Positions 46,833-55,496 are shown, numbered from the stretch's first letter. The stretch is DNA of 64,000 nt from Caldilineaceae bacterium (GCA_022842065.1 JALHQH010000060.1:1-64000); one strand, 5' to 3'. The notes: generated by a model from the sequence alone, not told the origin. Made by a program: numbers and translations.

Positions 46833-47235
46833 GGATGGGCGCGAAATCTTGTGTCGTCACAGTATAGCCCCGCTGTTGCAACAGCACAGCTGCCTCAGCT
46901 TTCCGTAACATTAGTTGATCGCCCCGCTCGGCCAAAGCAGCTAGTTCGTCGTGCTCTGTCGCGGTTAACGTGCCCTGGTTATTACGTTCTAGCAGCGTAG
47001 ACATCCGCTGTTGCAATGTAGCCGACATTTGCTCGGCGGCAATCGAACGCAGCGCATCATCTGACAAATAGTGTAGCGCTTCTAATTCTGCCTGCTCTGT
47101 CGCGGGAAGTTGGCTTAACGGTTCATCTAATAGTTGGCGTAGCCGTTCCAGGACCAGTTGTTCTACAGGCTGCCGGCGCATACCAGCCAGGTGCTGAAGT
47201 TGATCGGTTAACTCATCGGGTATCGTAATTTGCAT
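46825..47235 (-). CDS. Small partner of the HNH nuclease
   Basis: A 136-residue protein starting MQITIPDELTDQLQHLAGMR. The first ~45 residues look like a ribbon-helix-helix or other antitoxin-like N-terminus (ITIPDEL, then VEQLVLERLRQLL). The remainder is helical with many Leu/Glu/Ala (ATEQAELEALHYLSDDALRS, RMSTLLERNNQG, ATEHDELAALAERG). I start at ATG 47235, since the longer frame adds ten residues without a ribosome site. It overlaps the HNH gene by 8 bases. By analogy it may regulate the cassette or the nuclease; no test of this is possible here. Confidence 0.75.
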   Translation of the reverse strand: MQITIPDELTDQLQHLAGMRRQPVEQLVLERLRQLLDEPLSQLPATEQAELEALHYLSDDALRSIAAEQMSATLQQRMSTLLERNNQGTLTATEHDELAALAERGDQLMLRKAEAAVLLQQRGYTVTTQDFAPIHG

Positions 47236-47451
47236 CAGTTCCTCACACATTCCAAAGTTAGCCACTATTATGCATTGTAATGGTGAATCGCACTGGCGTC
47301 AATCCATTTAGACGCTATACTGTCTACCCTCAATTGCTACGATGCTCCGCTAAATCAGCGTTCCATTCTCCCTCCGTCACTTGGCGGCAAGACGGGGCGG
47401 TGGTATGCTAGATCATATCGATCCCATTTTTGTTAGGACAAGGAGGGTGCG

Positions 47452-48432
47452 ATGAAAACGATGAGTAAACGAGAACGCTTAGAGGCGACTTTTGCCGGCG
47501 ACCCTGTTGACCGACCGGCGGTGGCACTCTGGCGCCACTGGCCGGTGGATGATCGGCATGGCACCGAGTTGGCACGAGCGACCTTGACCTTTCAACAGAG
47601 CTATGACTTTGACTTTATCAAGGTCACCCCAAACAGCAACTACTGTCTGGAAGGCTATGGCGCGCTGACCACTTGGCGCGGCAATGAAGAGGGTACTTAT
47701 GTCTGGGGTGAACGGGTGATCCAGTCGCCAGCAGATTGGGAAAGCTTAACGCCGCTCGACCCCAGCCAAGGTTTACTGGCTGAGGTGATTGAGGCCAACC
47801 ACATTATTGGTGCCGCAGTTGGCGGGGAAGTGCCCTTTATTAGCACGATCTTTAATCCACTGGCACAGGCCAAAAATCTGGCCGGCGACCGGCTGCTGGC
47901 GGACTTGCGCCAACATCCGGCGGCAGTATTGAAGGGGCTGGCCACGATTACCGAGTCGATCCTGCGCTTTATTGAGGTGCTCAAAACGACCGGGGCGGCT
48001 GGCATCTTTTTGGCCCTGCAACATGCCAGCTACGATCTGCTAACCGCTGAAGAATATCGCGCCTTTGGTCGCCCCTTTGATCTGCAAATTCTCGAAGCCA
48101 CCGCTGGGATGTGGTTCAATCTGATTCACCTGCATGGCCATAACGTGATGTTTGACCAGGTGGCCGACTACCCGGCGCAACTGCTCAACTGGCATGATCT
48201 TGAGACACCCCCCTCGTTGCCGGCGGCACTTGCCCAAACGTCGATGGCGCTCTGTGGTGGTCTGCGCCAGTGGGAGACGATGGTGCGCGGCAATCCAGCG
48301 GTGGTACGCGCCGAAGCATTAGCGGCGCGCGCCGCGACCGAAGACCGACGCTTTGTGCTTGGTACTGGTTGCGTTACCCCGATTGTGGCGCCGACCTGTA
48401 ATCTGGCGGCGGCGCGCCATGCCGTTGCCTAA
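47452..48432 (+). CDS. Uroporphyrinogen decarboxylase (UROD) family protein
   Basis: A 326-residue TIM-barrel protein of the UROD superfamily. RERLEATFAGDPVDRPAVALWRHW, DFDFIKVTPNSNYCLEGYG and LIHLHGHNVMFDQV follow the family. The HemE substrate motif (RQAGRYLPEYR type) is absent, so it is probably not the heme-pathway enzyme. Members of this outgroup include corrinoid methyltransferase-like and O-demethylase-like proteins. AGGAGG lies 8 bases before the ATG. The end is abrupt: VAPTCNLAAARHAVA then TAA at 48430-48432, which is also the first base triplet of a 95-bp repeat, so the C-terminus may have been trimmed by insertion. Confidence 0.82.
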   Translation: MKTMSKRERLEATFAGDPVDRPAVALWRHWPVDDRHGTELARATLTFQQSYDFDFIKVTPNSNYCLEGYGALTTWRGNEEGTYVWGERVIQSPADWESLTPLDPSQGLLAEVIEANHIIGAAVGGEVPFISTIFNPLAQAKNLAGDRLLADLRQHPAAVLKGLATITESILRFIEVLKTTGAAGIFLALQHASYDLLTAEEYRAFGRPFDLQILEATAGMWFNLIHLHGHNVMFDQVADYPAQLLNWHDLETPPSLPAALAQTSMALCGGLRQWETMVRGNPAVVRAEALAARAATEDRRFVLGTGCVTPIVAPTCNLAAARHAVA

Positions 48433-48524
48433 TAGATACGACAAATAGAGTTGGCAGCAAGCGGGCTGCGCATCAGGGGATGCGCAGTACACGATTGTGC
48501 CATGTTAATCTACGCTGTCTATAA
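48430..48524 (+). repeat. 95-bp palindromic repeat, copy B
   Basis: A second copy of the 15926-16020 unit, in opposite orientation and the same length. The central hairpin GCTGCGCATC/GATGCGCAGT, the blocks ACAAATAGAGTTG and ATTGTGCCA, and the terminal CTATAA match. It begins with the TAA stop of the UROD-family gene and ends 16 bases before the hydrolase start. Confidence 0.7.
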
Positions 48525-48540
48525 GAAGAGGAGAGATGGT

Positions 48541-49365
48541 TTGCTACGGGTTACAGTTATCCTCCTACTGATCTTTGTACTCGTTTATGGCCTCTATGTC
48601 GGCTACTTCTATGCAATGCAGCGCCACGCCATCTTTCCCCGCCACCTCTTGGCCATACCGCCAGGGACGATTGCCGATTTTGCCGGCTGGCAGCAACAGT
48701 GGATCACCCTGGCAGATTCGCAGGTGGAAAGTTGGTATCTGCCGCCGCCACCCCAACCGGACAACGCGCGCGCGCCGGTCGTAATCATCGCCCACGGCAA
48801 CGGCGATCTGATGGATCAGTGGGCCAACCATGTTACGGCCCTACACCAACAGGGACTTGGCGTCCTTTTGGTTGAGTACCCCGGCTATGGACGCTCCACC
48901 GGTGAACCTTCACAGGAACGCATTGCCGCCAGTTTGGTGATCGCCTATGATTGGCTGGTGCAACAGCCTGGGGTTGATCCAACCCGCATCATTCTCTTTG
49001 GTTTTTCGGTGGGCGGCGGCGCAATTGGCACATTGGCTGCACAACGGCCTTCAGCCGCGCTGGTGCTGATGTCAACATTCACCAGCATACGCGCTATCGC
49101 CGCCCAACTTTATTTACCCGGTTGGCTGGCGCGCGATCCGTTTGATAATCTAGCGGTTGTGCAAAACTATACGAATCCACTGCTGATTATCCACGGCAGC
49201 AAAGATACCACGATCCCCGTCGCCAATGCGGTCGCCCTGCATCACGCCGCACCGAACAGTAAACTCATGCTCCTCTCCTGCGGTCATGCGGATTGCATTG
49301 ATGATTGGGATGAGTTTTGGCTGCTGATCGTTGACTTTTTGCGGCAACGCGGGGTTTTGGAGTAG
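48541..49365 (+). CDS. Alpha/beta hydrolase, membrane-anchored
   Basis: A protein of about 274 residues. Residues 1-22 are a membrane anchor (LLRVTVILLLIFVLVYGLYV). The hydrolase core has the oxyanion region IIAHGNGDLMDQW, the nucleophile in FGFSVGGGAIG, the Asp in HGSKDTTIP and the His in SCGHADC. I choose TTG 48541 because AGGAGA precedes it by 6 bases and the longer frame runs into the 95-bp repeat (48430-48524). ATG 48502 within the repeat would add 13 residues. The fold and triad are clear; substrate unknown. Members of this shape include bem46-like esterases. Confidence 0.85.
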   Translation: MLRVTVILLLIFVLVYGLYVGYFYAMQRHAIFPRHLLAIPPGTIADFAGWQQQWITLADSQVESWYLPPPPQPDNARAPVVIIAHGNGDLMDQWANHVTALHQQGLGVLLVEYPGYGRSTGEPSQERIAASLVIAYDWLVQQPGVDPTRIILFGFSVGGGAIGTLAAQRPSAALVLMSTFTSIRAIAAQLYLPGWLARDPFDNLAVVQNYTNPLLIIHGSKDTTIPVANAVALHHAAPNSKLMLLSCGHADCIDDWDEFWLLIVDFLRQRGVLE

Positions 49366-49429
49366 ATACGTGATGCGTAAAACGTGATTCGTAAAACGTG
49401 ATTCGTGAAACGTGACAACACGACGACAT

Positions 49430-49581
49430 GATACTGTTGCACTATCTTACAACGGGATTCAAATCCCGCCCTGACATCGAGAAGCCGCCTCAGCGGCTAG
49501 CTAAATGACCAGCCGCTGAGGCGGCTTCTCGGTGTTAGCAAGGGGTTTTAACCCCATTTCGTAAGATTGTGCAACAGTATC
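49430..49581. mobile_element. Branched inverted-repeat element, 21-bp outer arms
   Basis: Outer arms 49430-49450 and 49561-49581 match at 20 of 21 positions (GATACTGTTGCAC at the ends). Inside are GGGATT...AATCCC (about 49453-49467), a large GC hairpin GAGAAGCCGCC...GGCGGCTTCTC (about 49479-49530), and GGGGTTTTAACCCC (49542-49555), giving a four-way folded structure. The flanks both read ACGACAT, a possible 7-bp target duplication, though this region is full of similar words. No coding sequence. Iterated words (CGTAAAACGTGATTCG) precede it from 49366. Confidence 0.6.
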
Positions 49582-49633
49582 ACGACATGACCAAGCGACG
49601 ACATGACCAATCGACCACACGACAAAGGAGCAC

Positions 49634-50782
49634 ATGACCATGCAACATACCGAACAACGTCAACGAACTCATGTTTTGTTACAGGAGAAAGGGATTCAGC
49701 GCGCACTTTTTACCAACATCAACAGCGTGAAGTGGTTGACCGGTTTTGCGCCTGGGGTGCAATTGGGGCCGAATTTCTTTCTGGGTGGCCCCCCCTTGGT
49801 TTGGTATGAGGATGGACATTTTACCCTGGTGCTGCTCGACGGTCAGGCCGGCGCGGCAGCCAATCTGAGTGGGGCAACGGATTGTACCTTGTTGACCTAT
49901 CAGGGTTATACGATCCAGCAACCGATTGCCGGTGGTGAACGACTGTACGAGACGCTGGAGCCGCTGTTGCGCAAAAGTGGCGGTAGCGGTGCCATTGGCG
50001 TGGAGCAGCAGGACACGACGGTGCTCCTAGCCCAGTTGCTTGACCAAGCGTTGCCCACCCGTGCCGGGTTGACCCCGATCGACGGCTGGTTGGTGGGTTT
50101 GCGCGCCGTCAAAAGTGCGGCGGAGATCCAGAAGTTGCGCGACAACTTTCGGTTGACAGACATTGGCCACGCCGCGGCGCGGCAGGCGGTGCAGGCCGGT
50201 CAGCGCGAGATCGATGTCTGGGCGGCAACACACAGTGCAATTCAACAGGCAGCGGGCGAGCGGGTAGCATTGGGCAATGACTGTGTGGTAGGCTATCGCG
50301 AGAATAATATCGGCGGCTGGCCGGGTAATCTGGAAATTCGGCCGCATGACAATGTGATCGTCGATCTCAGCACGATTTTACACGGTTATTGGAGCGACAG
50401 TTGCGCCACCTACTATGCCGGCGAACCGACCGCAGAGCAGGTCAAGCTGCACAAAACGTGCGAAGCGGCGCTGGATTTTGCCACGTCACTGGTGAAGCCT
50501 GGGGCAGTAGCCCGCGAGATCGACCAAGCGGTACGCCAATTTATGCGCAAGGCCGGTTATGCGATCTACCCCCATCACACTGGTCACGGCGTCGGCGTCA
50601 CCGGCCATGAGGAGCCACGTATTGTGCCCTATAACGATTGGGTGTTAGAACCAGGGATGGTGATCATGCTGGAACCGGGGGCCTACTTTCCTGGCCAATT
50701 TGGGGCCCGGCTGGAAGATGGCATGTTGGTGACTGCGGATGGGGTCGAAGTTTTGACCAAACATGACAAAAGTTTGCCATAA
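49634..50782 (+). CDS. M24-family metallopeptidase (Xaa-Pro-peptidase-like)
   Basis: A 382-residue pita-bread peptidase. Residues ~1-150 are a creatinase-type N-terminal domain. The catalytic part has the five metal ligands: Asp in VIVDLS, Asp in YWSDSC, His in HTGHGVG, Glu in MLEPGAY and Glu in ARLEDG. Members remove N-terminal residues ahead of proline or act on related amides such as creatine; both are possible. The gene follows the branched element, with AAAGGAG upstream. ATG 49640 two codons later is an alternative start. It stands alone. Confidence 0.9.
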   Translation: MTMQHTEQRQRTHVLLQEKGIQRALFTNINSVKWLTGFAPGVQLGPNFFLGGPPLVWYEDGHFTLVLLDGQAGAAANLSGATDCTLLTYQGYTIQQPIAGGERLYETLEPLLRKSGGSGAIGVEQQDTTVLLAQLLDQALPTRAGLTPIDGWLVGLRAVKSAAEIQKLRDNFRLTDIGHAAARQAVQAGQREIDVWAATHSAIQQAAGERVALGNDCVVGYRENNIGGWPGNLEIRPHDNVIVDLSTILHGYWSDSCATYYAGEPTAEQVKLHKTCEAALDFATSLVKPGAVAREIDQAVRQFMRKAGYAIYPHHTGHGVGVTGHEEPRIVPYNDWVLEPGMVIMLEPGAYFPGQFGARLEDGMLVTADGVEVLTKHDKSLP

Positions 50783-50887
50783 GGCATGTTTGTGAATTTA
50801 TTCTCCATTACCTGGATTGCTTGCGCGTTCGCTGCTTTTGCTTTATAGTAGATTGAAAATTCCAGCCAATACATAAAGGTGTTCACC

Positions 50888-51754
50888 ATGAAGCAGAATC
50901 GTTCAACGATGGAAGTACTCGCTTCCATTCTCGGCTTGATTATCTTTATTGTCGTGATTATGGGGGCAATGAACTATTTCCGCCAAGGCACCGAGGAGTA
51001 TATGGAAGCCCAGCGTGTTGCTGGCCGACCGATTACCCTTGCCGAAAGCATCAGTGGTAGTGAAGCGCTCACAGAGACCGTCGCCGCTGAAGGGGCAACC
51101 ACGGCAGTTACCGATACAGCCGTCGTCACAACAACTGAAGTAGCCGCGACGGCGGCATTAACGACAGCAGTCGCCGTAACAACTACCAGTGAGGCCACGG
51201 TCACAACCAGCGTCACCGACAGTACAACGGTCACCGACAGTGCGCCGATTGAAGTGGCGTCCGCTGTCACAACCAGCGAAATCGTAACCGAAAGTACAGC
51301 AGTTGCGGTCGCACCAACGGTCGCACCGACCGTTGAACCAACAGTAGCACCGACTGAAGCAGCAGCAACGGTTGCGCCGACAGCAGTACCGACTGAAGCC
51401 GCACCGGCGGCGGCACCAGCCGTCGTAGGCGTACCCGCCGCAGCGGATGTTGCCCCCATTTTTGCCAAAGGCACTTGTGTTGCCTGTCACGTTATTCCTG
51501 ACATCCCTGGGGCGGTTGGTGTCATTGGGCCGGATCTCACCACAATTGGTGCTGTGGGCGCAACCCGGATCGCTGGCTATACCGCGGAAGAGTATATTCG
51601 CGAATCGATCCTTAACCCCAATGCCTTTATTGCGCCAGAATGTCCGACCGGCCCTTGTCTTGCCGGCGTCATGTTGCAGAATTTGGCTGATATTTTGACC
51701 CCGGAAGAGATCGATTTGGTTGTTGCTTATCTGGCTGCGCAAGGCGTCCAATAA
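50888..51754 (+). CDS. Membrane-anchored c-type cytochrome
   Basis: A 288-residue protein. The N-terminal helix (LASILGLIIFIVVIMGAM) anchors it. Residues ~50-185 are a Thr/Ala/Val/Pro linker, probably extended or glycosylated. The haem-binding motif is CVACH (Cys197, Cys200, His201), and a Met-containing stretch (LAGVMLQNLADIL) could supply the sixth ligand. This looks like an electron donor to the cytochrome oxidase encoded downstream (52859-55337). The SCO gene follows after a 353-base gap that contains a hairpin (51772-51809), so it may be a separate transcript. ATG 50888 is preferred; 50879 gives only three more residues. Confidence 0.87.
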   Translation: MKQNRSTMEVLASILGLIIFIVVIMGAMNYFRQGTEEYMEAQRVAGRPITLAESISGSEALTETVAAEGATTAVTDTAVVTTTEVAATAALTTAVAVTTTSEATVTTSVTDSTTVTDSAPIEVASAVTTSEIVTESTAVAVAPTVAPTVEPTVAPTEAAATVAPTAVPTEAAPAAAPAVVGVPAAADVAPIFAKGTCVACHVIPDIPGAVGVIGPDLTTIGAVGATRIAGYTAEEYIRESILNPNAFIAPECPTGPCLAGVMLQNLADILTPEEIDLVVAYLAAQGVQ

Positions 51755-51771
51755 GGCACTCATTGTAATGC

Positions 51772-51809
51772 ACTAGCATTGGCAGGTGGCCAAACCCTGC
51801 CAGCGCTAG
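51772..51809 (+). terminator. Hairpin after the cytochrome c gene
   Basis: CTAGC..GGCAGG pairs with CCTGCC..GCTAG (stem interrupted by 3 unpaired bases per side). A second small hairpin (AACCTAG/CTAGGTT, 51829-51850) follows. The rest of the gap to 52107 is A/T-rich without a gene; the last 90 bases are probably promoter sequence of the SCO-oxidase unit. Confidence 0.5.
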
Positions 51810-52107
51810 TTGGTATCAGATCGCGGCAAACCTAGTCAACTGGCTAGGTTCAAGCCTCACCACCTCTCCTGCCCATATCCTCGCCTCCTATCGGGCGCAT
51901 GATCAACATTCTTGTGCTACTATTTTGGTTGTTCCTGCGAAATCAGTAACAAACCCCTAGGATCCAATGAATTCAGCAATGATGCGCGCATGTTGAGAAT
52001 TTTCACTTGCGCAAATCACGATGATATGTTATATAGATTGTAAATAAAATTACATTATTATCCTCCTTTACTTGTGCTTTTTGTAAACCGGCCCAAAATT
52101 ATCTCTT

Positions 52108-52836
52108 ATGAACCTAAGTGTCAACTCTGAATCTTTGCCGCGTAAGGTCGGTACGCAACTGGGAACCACCCGCAGGATCCACTGGGCGGCCGTTTGGTAT
52201 ATCGTCATTGCCTTGCCAGTGATTGGGATTGTTGCCTTTGCCACCTTTCAACCAATTCTTGTCCTGCCACGTATGGGATTGGGGCCTGGCTTTGGGTTGG
52301 TTGACCAAGCGGGGGCGCGGTTAACCCATGAAGATCTGCGTGGCCACATTGTGCTCTATAATTTCACTTATACGACCTGTACCACGCCTTGTCCACAAAG
52401 TGACGCTGTGATGCAAGCAGTCCAAGCTGCATTACCGACCATGAAGACACGCGGCTACCCCGTGGATCTGGTGACTATTTCCATTGATCCGGAACGTGAT
52501 ACCCCAGCGGTGCTTGCCAACTATGCAGCACAGTTGGGGGCAGACCCGAAGCACTGGCACTTTCTCACCGGTGAAGCAATGGCCTTGAAATATGTGATCG
52601 GCGGTGGGTTTGGCGTTTACTACCAAGCGGATGAGGCAGGTGCCTTCACCTTTGAACCAACCTTTGCCGTGGTCGATGGTGCGGGCATTCTCCGTGCCAA
52701 GTATCGTACAGCGACACCAGATCCTGCGATCCTGCAGCGTGATCTAGAGTTGATTGCCAAAGAAGCAGAGCAAAGTACCGGCCCCACCCGTTTGGCATAT
52801 GAAGCAGCTCATCTATTTCTCTGTTATCCCAAATGA
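52108..52836 (+). CDS. SCO1/SenC-type copper chaperone, ligand His not evident
   Basis: A 242-residue membrane-anchored thioredoxin-fold protein for copper delivery to the CuA site. The helix at ~28-48 anchors it. The copper motif CTTPCP carries Cys91 and Cys95 (CxxxC). SIDPERDTPAVLANYA is the usual SCO strand and helix. The distal copper-binding His, normally in a D-H-S-like turn, is not seen: residues ~180-190 read FTFEPTFAVVDGAG. It may use another ligand or act mainly as a thiol reductase. The start ATG has no clear ribosome site. It begins the oxidase unit; subunit IIa follows 22 bases later. Confidence 0.87.
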   Translation: MNLSVNSESLPRKVGTQLGTTRRIHWAAVWYIVIALPVIGIVAFATFQPILVLPRMGLGPGFGLVDQAGARLTHEDLRGHIVLYNFTYTTCTTPCPQSDAVMQAVQAALPTMKTRGYPVDLVTISIDPERDTPAVLANYAAQLGADPKHWHFLTGEAMALKYVIGGGFGVYYQADEAGAFTFEPTFAVVDGAGILRAKYRTATPDPAILQRDLELIAKEAEQSTGPTRLAYEAAHLFLCYPK

Positions 52837-52858
52837 TATTTTTCGAGAGGAGTTGTTT

Positions 52859-52978
52859 GTGAAAGGACCTGTTGCCCCACAAGGCACGATTGCACTGTTA
52901 TTACTTTTCATTTTGCTGACTGCCGCTTTATGGTTTAATACCTTCTTTATCGTTGTCTCCAGAGGAGTTACCGAATGA
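52859..52978 (+). CDS. Cytochrome c oxidase subunit IIa-like (ba3-type, CbaD-like)
   Basis: A 39-residue single-helix protein: [20 protein letters not shown], then [19 protein letters not shown]. Length, placement directly before subunit II and the plan (short polar start, one helix, FFxxxRG-like end) match subunit IIa of Thermus ba3 oxidase, which ends FFARG. I start at GTG 52859 because GAGGAG lies 6 bases upstream. The stop overlaps the next ATG by four bases (ATGA), showing translational coupling. Most gene callers would miss it or extend it into the SCO gene. Confidence 0.75.
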   Translation: MKGPVAPQGTIALLLLFILLTAALWFNTFFIVVSRGVTE

Positions 52979-53559
52979 GTGATCATAACAGCCATGATCA
53001 TAGCGTTGAAGAGCAGGCCGACTTGGCACAAAGTAATCTCCCCTCGCTCCACATCGATCGCTACGAGGCGATTTGGATCCGAATTAGCTTGATCACGTCA
53101 ACGATCTTTGTGATTGCGATTGCCGTGGCCGGTTTTGCCTGGGGGATTCAGGTGCCTGGCGTCTACCAACGGATCGATCCAGCAACCTTGACTGATCCGA
53201 GTAGCCCGTTTGCCAATCCAGGCCTACGCGAATTGGCACCGGGCAAATACGAGGCATACATGACTGCACAGGTCTGGAGCTTTACACCAAGTGAGTTGCG
53301 CATTCCTGTCGGCTCTGAAGTCACCTTTTATGTAACAGCGCGCGATGTCATCCATGGTTTCAAAATCGCTGAGACCAATATCAACATGATGATCCTGCCC
53401 GGTCAGGTCTCTACGCTCAAAGCCACCTTTACCAAAGCGGGCACCTACAATTTATTCTGTCACGAATATTGTGGCGCGGGTGGACCAACGATTGGGCACC
53501 ACACCATGTATGGACAGATCATTGTCGAAGAGGCCGAGGCCGCCGTCGCCACCAAGTAG
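52975..53559 (+). CDS. Cytochrome c oxidase subunit II (CuA, ba3-type)
   Basis: A 194-residue subunit with one N-terminal helix ([20 protein letters not shown]), fewer than the two of A-family subunit II, which supports a ba3-type oxidase. The cupredoxin domain has the CuA ligands: His in DVIHGF, the Cys pair and His in FCHEYCG, and His/Met in IGHHTM. The Glu bridging ligand is E in HEYCG. It takes electrons from cytochrome c and passes them to subunit I. The N-terminus is rich in His and Asp ([15 protein letters not shown]), which may bind metal. Confidence 0.94.
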   Translation: MSDHNSHDHSVEEQADLAQSNLPSLHIDRYEAIWIRISLITSTIFVIAIAVAGFAWGIQVPGVYQRIDPATLTDPSSPFANPGLRELAPGKYEAYMTAQVWSFTPSELRIPVGSEVTFYVTARDVIHGFKIAETNINMMILPGQVSTLKATFTKAGTYNLFCHEYCGAGGPTIGHHTMYGQIIVEEAEAAVATK

Positions 53560-53630
53560 ACAGTAGCGGATCAGCTATCACCTGTCGGCGCTCGTCCCTA
53601 ACCTAATACCGAAATATTCAGGAGCACACT

Positions 53631-55337
53631 ATGTCCGTCCAGGCTATGCCCGTTGGAGGCATCCAAGCAGTGATTACACCGGTCCCACTGACCGAGAAAG
53701 ATATAAAGGTTGTTGATAACCTGACTGGCTGGAACATTGGTTTTGGCATTGGGGCATTGACCCTAGGCTTATTTTTAGGGGTTTTGCAGGGGTTGGAACA
53801 TGCTGGGATCAATCTTTACTCTTATATCGAACCAGTAATTAAGAGTTATTATCAGGGGCTCTCCATCCATGGCGTTCTCAATGCCTTGGTGTGGACCACC
53901 TTTTTTATCTGTGGCTTTTTTACCTTTTCCACCGTTCATAGCCTCAAACGGCCACTACGCTATCCATGGGTCAACTACCTGGCGCTAGTACTGATGGTGA
54001 TTGGCCTGCTGTTGGCTGCCGGCCCCTTGCTGCTCAACATGGCAACGGTCCTCTACACCTTCTATCCGCCATTGATGGCACACTGGACCTACTATCTGGG
54101 CTTAACCCTTTTTGTCGTCGGTTCGTGGGTAGTGGGCTATGGCCTTTACTTCACCTACTGGGCCTGGCGTCGGGAAAATCCCGGCGTGCGTACCCCCTTC
54201 ATTGCCTTGGCGGCGTTGATTACGATGGTGCTCTGGCAGATCTGCACCCTGGGCGTCGCCGCCGAGATTCTCTTCATGTTGCTACCCTGGTCGTTGGGTT
54301 GGATTGCCGGTGTCGACCCGCTGTTGGGGCGCACGCTCTTCTGGTTCTTTGGCCATCCGCTAGTCTACTTCTGGTTGCTGCCGGCCTATGCTTCATGGTA
54401 CGGCATGTTGCCCAAACAGACCGGTGGTAAGATGTTTAGCGAACCACTCGCCCGCCTGGTCTTCTGGCTCTTCTTGCTCTTTTCCACACCGGTCGGTTTT
54501 CACCATCAATATACTGACCCAGGTATTCCCGTGGGCTGGAAATTCCTGCACACGGTGCTCACTTTTGGTGTTGGCTTCCCCAGTCTGCTGACGGCGTTCA
54601 CCGTCGTCGCATCATTGGAACTGGGGGCGCGAGCTCGTGGCGGCAAGGGCTACTTCCGTTGGATCACCAAACTAAACTGGGGTGATGCCTCTTACACTGC
54701 CCAAAATCTGGCGATGATTCTCTTTGTCTTTGGCGGTATCGGCGGCATGATCAATGCTTCTTACAATCTGAACCTGGCCGTTCATAACACCACTTGGATC
54801 CCAGGCCATTTTCACCTGACTGTCGGCTCGGCATCAACCTTAACCTTTTTCGGCATTCTCTATTGGCTGGTGCCAAGGCTGACCGGGCGCAAGCTGCTCT
54901 CCAATGCGTTAGCTTTGGGACAGGCATGGACCTGGTTCTTTGGCATGCTGTTGATGGGCAATGCCTATCACACCTTAGGGTTGGTCTTTAGTGCCCCACG
55001 CCGCACCATGTTGGGCGAAGCCCCTTACAAGGTTGCTGGTTGGGACCCAATGTTGCTCGAGTCGGTGATAGGGATTGGCCTGCTCTTTATCAGCGCTACC
55101 CTCTTCTTCCTAGTGATCTTTGGCACGGCACTCAACCCGCGCAAGCTTGACAAGCCGATCGAGATGCCAGTTGCCGAGCCGCTTGACCCGAAGCCGGCCC
55201 CCGCTTGGTTGGATAGTTGGTGGCCATGGCTTAATGGGGCCATTGCATTGATTATCCTCTCCTATGGGCCGATGATCTATCAGTTGGTCCGTGATGCGGA
55301 AATGATTATCCCCGGCTACCAGGTCTGGCCCCGCTGA
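53631..55337 (+). CDS. Cytochrome c oxidase subunit I, B-family (ba3-type)
   Basis: A 568-residue haem-copper oxidase core with about 13 helices. Haem ligands: LSIHGVLNALVW (low-spin His) and HNTTWIPGHFHLTV (high-spin and CuB-region His). CuB side: WFFGHPLVYFWLLPAY with HPxVY. The HPLVY-to-FWLL sequence and the overall plan are those of B-family oxidases, which use a single proton channel and cope with low oxygen. Subunits IIa and II precede it. GGAG lies before the ATG, and a strong hairpin closes the operon 23 bases after the stop. No subunit III, haem A synthase or ctaB is nearby. Confidence 0.95.
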   Translation: MSVQAMPVGGIQAVITPVPLTEKDIKVVDNLTGWNIGFGIGALTLGLFLGVLQGLEHAGINLYSYIEPVIKSYYQGLSIHGVLNALVWTTFFICGFFTFSTVHSLKRPLRYPWVNYLALVLMVIGLLLAAGPLLLNMATVLYTFYPPLMAHWTYYLGLTLFVVGSWVVGYGLYFTYWAWRRENPGVRTPFIALAALITMVLWQICTLGVAAEILFMLLPWSLGWIAGVDPLLGRTLFWFFGHPLVYFWLLPAYASWYGMLPKQTGGKMFSEPLARLVFWLFLLFSTPVGFHHQYTDPGIPVGWKFLHTVLTFGVGFPSLLTAFTVVASLELGARARGGKGYFRWITKLNWGDASYTAQNLAMILFVFGGIGGMINASYNLNLAVHNTTWIPGHFHLTVGSASTLTFFGILYWLVPRLTGRKLLSNALALGQAWTWFFGMLLMGNAYHTLGLVFSAPRRTMLGEAPYKVAGWDPMLLESVIGIGLLFISATLFFLVIFGTALNPRKLDKPIEMPVAEPLDPKPAPAWLDSWWPWLNGAIALIILSYGPMIYQLVRDAEMIIPGYQVWPR

Positions 55338-55360
55338 GAAGCTTGATAAAACCATCGGTA

Positions 55361-55400
55361 TAAAGAAGGGCGTCCTCACGGTTGAGGACGCCCTTCTTTA
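55361..55400 (+). terminator. Terminator of the oxidase operon
   Basis: TAAAGAAGGGCGTCCTCA pairs perfectly with TGAGGACGCCCTTCTTTA, loop CGGT. The right arm ends in TTCTTTA, close to a T-run. It separates the oxidase operon from the tandem repeat array. Confidence 0.8.
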
Positions 55401-55412
55401 TATAATCGACAA

Positions 55413-55490
55413 TTGTGCAATCCTTCACGTAATCGCCATCACTCTTTGTGCAACGCGTCTAATGTAGTCGCAGCCCTGTAGTGCTATACT
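55413..55490 (+). promoter_or_regulatory. Promoter region of sRNA copy 1
   Basis: TATACT at 55485-55490 is the -10 box. There is no good -35 box at the usual distance. The octamer TTGTGCAA occurs at 55413-55420 and 55446-55453, 33 bases apart (about three helical turns), and may be an activator or repressor site. Confidence 0.55.
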
Positions 55491-55496
55491 ATAGCT

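Noticed and set aside
50974..51474. Long antisense frame opposite the cytochrome c gene
   Set aside because: It mirrors the low-complexity Thr/Ala/Val linker; such GC-rich repeats give long open frames in all frames.
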